64,000 nt of DNA, taken from NCBI RefSeq assembly GCF_014784055.1, contig NZ_CP061813.1, forward strand, positions 2,862,001-2,926,000. The letters run 5' to 3'. Both the position numbers and the translations under genes were made by a program. Source of the stretch: Polaribacter haliotis. Lineage in GTDB: Bacteria; Bacteroidota; Bacteroidia; Flavobacteriales; Flavobacteriaceae. The notes beneath the pieces were generated by a model. The model was not told the origin of the DNA. It did no database searches and saw nothing but the letters and a program-made list of their open reading frames with translations. Shown piece after piece: positions 34,474 to 40,795 of this stretch; positions within the stretch are counted from its first letter, which is position 1; every line of letters begins with the position of its first letter.

Positions 34474-34887
34474 ATGAAAAACATAAAATTTTTAATACTC
34501 GGAATCTTTTTCGCAATTGTATTAAGTAAAACAGAGGCAATTTCTTGGTATCGTTTTTACGAAATGTTCCGTTTTCAATCTTTTCATATGTTTGGAATTA
34601 TTGGAGGAGCAGTTGTAATTTCAGCAATAATTATGCAATTGTTTAAAAGCGGAAAAATAAAAGATATCAATGGAAACAAAATTGTTCCAAAACCAAAGAA
34701 AAAAGGATTTATAAGTACTATTTTAGGAGGAACATTATTCGGTTTAGGCTGGGGAATTTCTGGAGCTTGTGCAGCACCAATTTTTGTAATTCTTGGTTTT
34801 AAATTTTTACCAGCTTTAATTTTATTAGTAGGTGCACTTTTAGGAGCTTTTCTATATGGAATTATAAGTAGAAAACTTCCAAATTAA
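34474..34887 (+). CDS. YeeE/YedE-family (DUF6691-like) protein, second half
   Basis: 137 residues started at the ATG 2 nt after the previous stop; a TTG start further upstream would overlap the first half by 28 nt and is less likely. About four helices, with GLGWGISGACAAPIFVILG (~87-105) as the second Cys-containing family motif and a Lys-rich cytoplasmic loop between helices 2 and 3. It should combine with the first half in the inner membrane. Confidence 0.88.
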   Translation: MKNIKFLILGIFFAIVLSKTEAISWYRFYEMFRFQSFHMFGIIGGAVVISAIIMQLFKSGKIKDINGNKIVPKPKKKGFISTILGGTLFGLGWGISGACAAPIFVILGFKFLPALILLVGALLGAFLYGIISRKLPN

Positions 34888-34951
34888 AATAACAGTTTAG
34901 GAACTATTATCATAAAGTAAGCATTAAAATCAGTGTAATTTTGCAATATAA

Positions 34952-35944
34952 ATGAGCAAATTAATAGACAATTTTGGGCGACAAATGGAGTATGTACGTT
35001 TAGCGGTTACAGATCGCTGTAATTTGCGTTGCCAATATTGTATGCCAGCTCATGGAATAGATATTGTACCAAGACAAGAGCTACTTACTTTTAAAGAAAT
35101 GTATCGTTTAATTCGTGTTTTAACAGAATTGGGCGTTAAAAAAGTACGTTTAACTGGTGGAGAACCTTTTGTTCGTAAAGATTTTGTCGGTTTTTTGGAA
35201 ATGTTGTCTTATAACGATTTGTTAGACGCAATAAATATTACCACAAATGGAGCAATGATTTCTCAACATATTCCAAAGATTGAAAAGCTGGAAAAAGTAA
35301 AACACATCAATTTAAGTATCGATAGTTTGCAAAGAGAAAAATTCGCAAAAATTACAAGAAGAGACGTTTTTCCTGAAGTTTATAAAACCTTTGAATTATT
35401 AGAAAAAAGTAGCTTAAATTTAAAATTGAATGTAGTTGTACAATCTGGTTTTAATACAGATGAAATTGTAGATTTTGTAAGATTGACAAAAGATAAAAAC
35501 GTTGCAGTCAGATTTATTGAAGAAATGCCTTTCAATGGAAAAGGACAACGTGACATGCAAGAAAATTGGACGTTCAAGAAGATTTTAAACGAGATAAAAA
35601 CCGAGTTTGATGTTCAGGAAATTAAATCTGAAAAATCATCTACTTCAAGAAATTATAAAGTTGAAAACCATTTAGGTTCTATTGGGATTATTCCTGCCTT
35701 TACAAGAACAATTTGTAACGATTGTAATAGAATTAGAATCACTTCCACAGGAACTTTTAAAAATTGTTTATTTGATGATGGTGTTTTTAATTTGCGAGAT
35801 TTTATAAGAAAAGGAGCATCCAATGACGATTTAAAAGAACTTTTTTTATCTTTAGTAAAAGATAAACCTGAAAATGGTTTTATAGCAGAAGCAAATAGAA
35901 AAGATGGTGGCGCTTCTGAAAGTATGAGTACAATTGGAGGGTAG
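34952..35944 (+). CDS. moaA: GTP 3',8-cyclase (molybdenum cofactor synthesis)
   Basis: 330-residue radical-SAM enzyme that, with MoaC, turns GTP into cyclic pyranopterin monophosphate. The SAM-cluster Cys are C23, C27 and C30 (DRCNLRCQYC); next comes LTGGEPFVRKD. The second iron-sulfur site is CNDCNRIRITSTGTFKNC near residues 258-275. It ends with the MSTIGG tail, whose terminal Gly-Gly is needed for activity. Start ATG with a TAATTTTG box 9-16 nt upstream. First gene of the Moco set; moaC lies 2 kb downstream. Confidence 0.96.
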   Translation: MSKLIDNFGRQMEYVRLAVTDRCNLRCQYCMPAHGIDIVPRQELLTFKEMYRLIRVLTELGVKKVRLTGGEPFVRKDFVGFLEMLSYNDLLDAINITTNGAMISQHIPKIEKLEKVKHINLSIDSLQREKFAKITRRDVFPEVYKTFELLEKSSLNLKLNVVVQSGFNTDEIVDFVRLTKDKNVAVRFIEEMPFNGKGQRDMQENWTFKKILNEIKTEFDVQEIKSEKSSTSRNYKVENHLGSIGIIPAFTRTICNDCNRIRITSTGTFKNCLFDDGVFNLRDFIRKGASNDDLKELFLSLVKDKPENGFIAEANRKDGGASESMSTIGG

Positions 35945-35946
35945 AA

Positions 35947-35990
35947 AAAAGCCCATCTTAATCTTCCCAAAGGGAAGAGACACTATTGTG
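35947..35990 (+). repeat. 44-nt repeat, copy A (inverted partner at 42.73 kb)
   Basis: Begins 3 nt after the moaA stop. It matches the reverse complement of 42727-42770 at 42 of 44 positions. Its core TCTTCCC-AAA-GGGAAGA is a perfect hairpin and could also act as a 3' end of the moaA transcript. Confidence 0.9.
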
Positions 35991-36017
35991 TTTGTAGTGC
36001 TCTAAATATTATGTCTT

Positions 36018-36167
36018 ATGAATAATTATAAAAAAGAATTTGAAGTTAATAGAATTTTAGAGTTTAAAAAGGAAATTGAAAAAGGTCTTGATAGTGGGAT
36101 TTCTGATAAAACTATAAGTCAAATAGTAATAGATGTTGATGAAGAATTAATAAAAAAGATAAATTAA
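36018..36167 (+). CDS. Small 49-residue protein, unknown
   Basis: Begins MNNYKKEFEV and ends EELIKKIN; highly charged and helical (NRILEFKKEIEKGLDSGIS). It is shorter than usual annotation cut-offs. The pattern resembles the C-terminal part of ParD/RHH-type antitoxins (KEIEKGLxSxIS), so it could be a remnant of a toxin-antitoxin pair, but no toxin is seen nearby. It stands in the 760-nt decayed stretch between moaA and moeA, directly before a palindromic repeat. May not be expressed. Confidence 0.35.
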   Translation: MNNYKKEFEVNRILEFKKEIEKGLDSGISDKTISQIVIDVDEELIKKIN

Positions 36168-36176
36168 ATATTCATT

Positions 36177-36204
36177 TGTCATTCCTGCGAAGGCAGGAAT
36201 CCAT
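36177..36204 (+). repeat. REP-like palindrome between moaA and moeA
   Basis: ATTCCTGC-GAAG-GCAGGAAT with 8-bp perfect arms, inside TGTC...CCATAATAAG. Near-identical to the copies at 36.60 and 39.60 kb. Confidence 0.9.
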
Positions 36205-36226
36205 AATAAGTAGATAGATTCAGAAA

Positions 36227-36540
36227 ATGATTAACTGGAAAACTGTAATTTTTAGAACCCTTTTATTTTACGGAATTACTTTCTTATTACAATCTTTGAA
36301 TTTTATTATCTAAATTATGGTGCTGATAGCGAACCACCAATAATAATGAAAGTTTGGTATGTAGTTTTTCTATATAATTATCTTCCATTAATTCTACCAA
36401 GTTTATATTTGAATTACGTTATTTTTAAGGCTAAAATTAATAAAGATTTGATGAAATTTAATTCCAATATTATAGTCTTAATTTTATTAATTATTCTCTA
36501 TTTTTTCAAAGAAGATTTTATAAATTTAATTTTGAATTAG
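36227..36540 (+). pseudogene. Small membrane protein gene broken by a frameshift
   Basis: An ATG-initiated frame reads MINWKTVIFRTLLFYG and ends LLQSLNFII-stop at 36314. The next frame is open from before that point (YYLNYGADSEPPIIMKVWYV) to 36540 and encodes two more hydrophobic helices. Joining them needs one extra T in the T4 run near 36301, giving a protein of ~104 residues with three helices. No family recognised. Either a real -1 mutation or an error at a homopolymer. Confidence 0.5.
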
Positions 36541-36656
36541 ATTACACATTTAAATAAATGATTTCAGTAAAAGAAGCAAAACATATAAATTATTCACTTG
36601 TCATTCCTGCGCATGCAGGAATCCATAATAAGTTTTTAGGTTTGTATAATGCTTAA
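36541..36656 (+). pseudogene. Duplicated 5' end of moeA, interrupted by a repeat
   Basis: ATTACACA and then ATGATTTCAGTAAAAGA (from 36558) recur at 36666 and 36705, where the intact moeA begins. In the first copy the frame runs MISVKEAKH and is then diverted by a REP-like palindrome, encoding LVIPAHAGIHNK and stopping at 36656. It is a 32-codon vestige of a partial duplication. Confidence 0.6.
36599..36625 (+). repeat. REP-like palindrome inside the moeA vestige
   Basis: ATTCCTGC-GCAT-GCAGGAAT, the same element as at 36.18 kb with a changed loop, followed by the same CCATAATAAGT. Confidence 0.9.
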
Positions 36657-36704
36657 TAGTTACGATTACACAGTTAGACAAATAAACAACTACACGTTTT
36701 TGAA

Positions 36705-37949
36705 ATGATTTCAGTAAAAGAGGCAAAAAAAATAATTTTAAACTCAACTCAAAACTTCGGAGTTGAAGAAATTCCGTTTATAAAATCTGTTGGTAGAATT
36801 TTAAAAGAAGATATTCTTGCAGATAGAGATTTCCCTCCATTTAATAGAGTTTCTATGGATGGAATTGCAATTGACTTTACATCATTCAAAAACGGACAAA
36901 GAAGCTTTAAAATTGAAGGAATTCAACCTGCAGGAAGTGAGCAAATTTCACTAAATAACCCAGAAAATTGTATTGAAGTTATGACTGGTGCAGTTTTGCC
37001 AAATAATACAAATTCAGTAATTCGTTATGAAGATATTACTATCAAAAACGGAGTTGCTACAATAAATATTGATGAAATTAAAGATGCACAAAACATTCAT
37101 TCTAAAGGAAAGGATGGAAAATTTGGCGATTTATTAATCAAACAAAACACAAAAATATCAGCATCAGAAATTGGTGTTTTGGCAACTGTTGGTAAATCAT
37201 TTGTAAAAGTTGCAAAGCAACCAAAAGTTATGATTGTTTCCACAGGTGATGAATTGGTTGGTGTAGATGAAATTCCTTTAGAACATCAAATTAGAAGATC
37301 TAATGTTTTTACGTTGGTTTCATTATTAGAAAGATTACATATTCCTTCTGAAACTGCTCATATTACAGATGATAAACCCATTTTAAAACAAAAAATAGAA
37401 AGGTATTTGCAAGAATATGACGTTTTGCTTTTCAGTGGAGCAGTCAGTAAAGGTAAATTCGATTTTTTACCAGAAGTTTTTAATGAATTGGGTGTAGAAA
37501 AATTGTTTCATAAAATTGCACAAAGACCTGGGAAGCCATTTTGGTTCGGAAGCACAGCTTCTTTAAGTATTAGTGAACAGGATGTTTATCAGAATGAAAA
37601 AGGAAATAGTAAAAAGAACACAATTGTGTTCGGATTTCCAGGAAATCCTATTTCAACATTTGTAAATTGTTTAGCGTATTTTTATCCTTGGTATTATAAA
37701 TCAGTTGGAGTAGAGGTTGAAGAGGAAACCGCAATTTTATCAGAAGATTTTGTTTTTAAACCGAGCTTAACTTATTTTTTACAAGTAAAATTAAGTTACA
37801 AATTTGGGCATTTAGTGGCAACTCCAATTACTGGAAATGGTTCTGGAGATTTAGCAAGTTTGGTAAATGCAGATGCTTTTATTCAATTACCAAATGATAA
37901 AAATGAATTTAAAAGTGGAGAGGTTTTTCCAATAATTAGATATAGATAA
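36705..37949 (+). CDS. moeA: Molybdopterin molybdenumtransferase
   Basis: 414 residues. Catalyses insertion of molybdate into adenylated molybdopterin. Domains of MoeA are visible in order: PFIKSVGRILKEDILADRDFPPFNRVSMDGIAI (in two blocks, ~24-60), VMTGAVLPNNTNSVIRYED (~106-124), VMIVSTGDELVG (~178), the GVSxGxxD-type loop changed to FSGAVSKGKFDFLPEV (~245) and GFPGNPISTFVNCLAYF (~309), then the C-terminal domain IV. The stop overlaps the moaC start by 1 nt. Its 5' end is partly duplicated upstream. Confidence 0.95.
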   Translation: MISVKEAKKIILNSTQNFGVEEIPFIKSVGRILKEDILADRDFPPFNRVSMDGIAIDFTSFKNGQRSFKIEGIQPAGSEQISLNNPENCIEVMTGAVLPNNTNSVIRYEDITIKNGVATINIDEIKDAQNIHSKGKDGKFGDLLIKQNTKISASEIGVLATVGKSFVKVAKQPKVMIVSTGDELVGVDEIPLEHQIRRSNVFTLVSLLERLHIPSETAHITDDKPILKQKIERYLQEYDVLLFSGAVSKGKFDFLPEVFNELGVEKLFHKIAQRPGKPFWFGSTASLSISEQDVYQNEKGNSKKNTIVFGFPGNPISTFVNCLAYFYPWYYKSVGVEVEEETAILSEDFVFKPSLTYFLQVKLSYKFGHLVATPITGNGSGDLASLVNADAFIQLPNDKNEFKSGEVFPIIRYR

Positions 37950-38425
37950 TGAGTGATTTCACACACATAAACAAAAAAGGAAATCCTAAAATGGTAAATG
38001 TTTCTGATAAGAAAATTACCAAAAGAACAGCAATTGCAAAAGCAACAATGTTTTTAGGAAAAGAAGTGATTTCTAATTTTTCAAATGATGAATTAACTAC
38101 CAAAAAAGGCCCCGTTTTTCAAACAGCGATTATTGCAGGAATTCAAGGTGTTAAAAAAACATCAGAATTAATACCAATGTGTCATCCATTATTAATTAAT
38201 GGTGTAGATATTGATATTAAAATTATCGATTCAGAAAATATAGAAGTGCTTTGTGAAGTTACTATCGAAGGAAAAACTGGTGTTGAAATGGAAGCATTAA
38301 CTGGCGCAAATATTAGTTGTTTAACAATTTATGATATGTGTAAAAGCATCAGTCAAAAAATGGTGATTAAAGAAGTATTGTTGGTAGAAAAAACTGGAGG
38401 AAAATCGGATATTAAAAATGGCTAA
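37949..38425 (+). CDS. moaC: Cyclic pyranopterin monophosphate synthase
   Basis: 158 residues, normal length. Converts the MoaA product 3',8-cH2GTP into cPMP. Motifs: FTHINKKGNPKMVNVSDK at the start, KKTSELIPMCHPLLINGVDI (~70-89) and EMEALTGANISCLTIYDMCKS (~113-132), which hold the conserved active-site residues. It overlaps moeA by 1 nt and the mobB-mobA fusion by 8 nt, indicating a tightly coupled operon. Confidence 0.96.
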   Translation: MSDFTHINKKGNPKMVNVSDKKITKRTAIAKATMFLGKEVISNFSNDELTTKKGPVFQTAIIAGIQGVKKTSELIPMCHPLLINGVDIDIKIIDSENIEVLCEVTIEGKTGVEMEALTGANISCLTIYDMCKSISQKMVIKEVLLVEKTGGKSDIKNG

Positions 38426-39548
38426 ACATAAAAAACATACAAATTTAGAGAGAAGAGATAACGATAATTTCGCTCCAAATGAAATCGCTATTTTAGGTAC
38501 AAATTGTGGGATAATTTCAGATTTAGTTCATAAGGTTTCAAAAAAATTATCAAACTATAAATTAGCATATTTTGATGCTTCTCACGCAAAAGATATTCAA
38601 GAAAATAAACTATCAGAATATACTTTTCATCATGAAGGAAATTTACAAATAACCACTTCTGGAAACGTAAATAAATTTGAACAACGTTTGCAATTTGCAC
38701 AATACGATTACGTTTTTATCAATGGAAATCATTATCAAGGTGCAAAACAAATATTGATTTTAGACGAAGCAAAAGAAGCTTCCGTATTAAAAAGGTTGGA
38801 GCAATTAGACAGCATTCAGTTTATTATAAAGTTGAAAAAAGAAACGGAGTTTTTTGATTTTTTAGTTGAGAAATTTCCAAACATAAAAAATAAGATTTGC
38901 TATACTATTGATGAAGTTGATAAAATTGCAAATCATATCAATAATTTAGTTCTAGAAAAAATTGCTCCCATAAAAGGACTCGTTTTAGTTGGTGGGAAAA
39001 GCACAAGAATGGGAAAAGATAAATCTGAATTGAATTATTTTGGAAAACCTCAAAAAGAACACGCTAAAGAATTATTAGAAAATAATAATTTTGAAACTTA
39101 TTATTCTGTTCAAACTGAATTTTCTGTCATTTCGAGCGAAGTCGAGAAATCTCAAAACGAAATTCCAGATGTTTTTCTAAATCTTGGCCCTTTTGGTGGA
39201 ATTTGTTCTGCATTTCAGAAAGACCCAAATTCAGCTTGGTTGGTTTTAGCAACAGATGTACCATTTGTAAATGATGAAGTAATTCAGCAATTATTAAAAC
39301 ATAGAAATCCGAGTAAAGTTGCTACAGCAATTAAAGGAAAAAGCAAGGAGTTTGTAGAGCCTTTAATTACTATTTACGAACCAAAAGCATATTCAATTTT
39401 ATTACAATATTTAGCACAAGGATATTCTTGTCCACGTAAAATGTTAATTAATTCTGATGTAGAAATCGTAGAAATTGATGATTCTTTTATTAGAAATGTA
39501 AATACTCCTGAAGATTTTGAAAGTGCTAAAAGGGGGATAAAAAACTAA
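38418..39548 (+). CDS. mobA: MobB-like (degenerate) / MobA fusion: molybdenum cofactor guanylyltransferase
   Basis: 376 residues. The N-terminal ~175 residues have the MobB order of strands (EIAILGTNCGIISDLVHKVSKKL), but the P-loop GKT is replaced by NCGIIS, so GTP binding is probably lost. The C-terminal part is MobA: GLVLVGGKSTRMGKDKSEL (~188), LGPFGGICSAF (~256) and VLATDVPFVNDEV (~275), the LDxP-type metal site reading TDVP. This half should attach GMP to molybdopterin. Residues 237-245 (VISSEVEKS) come from a 28-nt repeat inserted in frame. Co-transcribed with moaC. Confidence 0.88.
   Translation: MAKHKKHTNLERRDNDNFAPNEIAILGTNCGIISDLVHKVSKKLSNYKLAYFDASHAKDIQENKLSEYTFHHEGNLQITTSGNVNKFEQRLQFAQYDYVFINGNHYQGAKQILILDEAKEASVLKRLEQLDSIQFIIKLKKETEFFDFLVEKFPNIKNKICYTIDEVDKIANHINNLVLEKIAPIKGLVLVGGKSTRMGKDKSELNYFGKPQKEHAKELLENNNFETYYSVQTEFSVISSEVEKSQNEIPDVFLNLGPFGGICSAFQKDPNSAWLVLATDVPFVNDEVIQQLLKHRNPSKVATAIKGKSKEFVEPLITIYEPKAYSILLQYLAQGYSCPRKMLINSDVEIVEIDDSFIRNVNTPEDFESAKRGIKN
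39125..39152 (+). repeat. 28-nt palindromic repeat inside mobA
   Basis: Begins TGTCATTTCGAGCGAAG and ends TCGAGAAATCT. Translated as VISSEVEKS in the same codon phase as the copy in waaA. Confidence 0.88.
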
Positions 39549-39552
39549 CGAA

Positions 39553-39579
39553 TGTCATTTCGACTTTATGGAGAAATCT
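39553..39579 (+). repeat. Variant of the repeat just after mobA
   Basis: Keeps both ends (TGTCATTTCGA and GAGAAATCT) but has a different middle (CTTTATG); it starts 5 nt after the mobA stop codon. Confidence 0.65.
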
Positions 39580-39602
39580 TACATTAAATTTGAAACGCAG
39601 TT

Positions 39603-39667
39603 TGTCATTCCTGCGAAGGCAGGAATCCATAGAAAGTAAGTTTAGATTCCTGCCTTTGCAGGAATGA
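39603..39667. repeat. Head-to-head pair of REP-like palindromes (BIME-like)
   Basis: TGTCATTCCTGCGAAG... at 39603 and its inverted copy GATTCCTGCC-TTT-GCAGGAATGA at 39645, 15-20 nt apart. They fill the mobA-moeB spacer and form one large stem if paired. This arrangement resembles BIMEs of other bacteria. Confidence 0.88.
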
Positions 39668-39698
39668 TAAAACGAATTTAAATATGCATATCATAAAA

Positions 39699-40790
39699 AT
39701 GAAACCAACAAAAAATCAACTTTTTAAACGTCAAATAACATTATCCGAAATTGGAGAAGTTGGGCAAGAAAAACTACAAAACGCATCTGTTTTGGTTGTT
39801 GGTTGTGGAGGTTTGGGAAGTCCGATTGCGGTTTATTTGGCTTCAAGTGGCATTGGAAAAATCCATTTAGTAGATTTCGATACTGTTGATATTACAAATC
39901 TTCACAGACAAGTTTTTTATTCTTTAGAAGATGTAGATCAACCAAAAGCGGAAGTTTTATCAGCATTTATAAAAAAAAGAGCGCCTTTTACAGAAGTAAC
40001 TTTTTCTAACAACCCAATTACAAAAGAAAATGTTTTTGAATTGATAGAAAAAGTAGATATTATTGTAGATGGAACAGATTCTTTACCAACAAAATATTTG
40101 TTAAACGACGCTTGTGTTATTAAAAATAAACCTTTGGTTTATGGTTCCTTATATAAGTTCGATGGTTATGTTGCTACTTTTAATGTCTTGCAAAAAGATG
40201 GAAGTTATTCTACAAACTTAAGAGATGCTTTTCCCGAAATGGCAACAGATATCCCAAATTGTGAGGAAGCAGGAACGTTAAACGCAATCGTTGGTATGAT
40301 TGCGATGCAACAAATAAATGAAGTTTTAAAATTAGTTACAGGAATTGGAAAACCGTTGACAAATCAACTTCGTATATATAATACGTTGCAAAACACCGAG
40401 TTAAAAATGAAGTTAAAACCGACTTTTTTGAAAGATAAAATTGCGAAACTTTTTAAAGTTCAAACCTATGTAGATGTTGCTTGTAGTGGACAAAATTCTG
40501 ATTGGCAAATTTCCCCAGAAGAATTAAAAAAACGTTTGTCATTTCGAGCAGAGGCTAATAATCTGGAAATCATTGCAGTTTTAAACAATTTAAAACTTCC
40601 CTTTGATGTGCAACAAACAATTCATATTAATAGTTTTGATGCTGATAAAATTACTGTTGATAAAAACAAAACCTATGTAATGGTTTGTCAGCGTGGTTTT
40701 AATAGTTACAGAGCTACTGTAAAATTGAAAAATAAATATCCAGATTTAGAAGTGTTGAATTTAACTGGCGGAATTTCGAGTTACAAATAA
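39699..40790 (+). CDS. moeB: MoeB/ThiF-like adenylyltransferase with C-terminal rhodanese domain
   Basis: 363 residues if started at the second ATG (MKPTKNQLF); an ATG 15 nt earlier is also possible. The ThiF/E1 fold (~1-250) shows VVGCGGLGSPIAVYLASSGIGK, the DFDxVDxxNLHRQ motif and PNCEEAGTLNAIVGM. It activates the C-terminus of MoaD (not in this window). A rhodanese domain (~262-363) carries the possible persulfide Cys in VMVCQRGFNSY. A repeat element (28 nt, starting at codon 280) lies at the beginning of the rhodanese region. Follows the repeat-filled spacer after mobA. Confidence 0.92.
   Translation: MKPTKNQLFKRQITLSEIGEVGQEKLQNASVLVVGCGGLGSPIAVYLASSGIGKIHLVDFDTVDITNLHRQVFYSLEDVDQPKAEVLSAFIKKRAPFTEVTFSNNPITKENVFELIEKVDIIVDGTDSLPTKYLLNDACVIKNKPLVYGSLYKFDGYVATFNVLQKDGSYSTNLRDAFPEMATDIPNCEEAGTLNAIVGMIAMQQINEVLKLVTGIGKPLTNQLRIYNTLQNTELKMKLKPTFLKDKIAKLFKVQTYVDVACSGQNSDWQISPEELKKRLSFRAEANNLEIIAVLNNLKLPFDVQQTIHINSFDADKITVDKNKTYVMVCQRGFNSYRATVKLKNKYPDLEVLNLTGGISSYK
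40537..40564 (+). repeat. Degenerate 28-nt repeat inside moeB
   Basis: The first 13 bases (TGTCATTTCGAGC) and the last five (AATCT) match the waaA and mobA copies at the same total length; the centre differs. It is read in another phase, as LSFRAEANNL. Confidence 0.55.
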
Positions 40791-40795
40791 AATAA

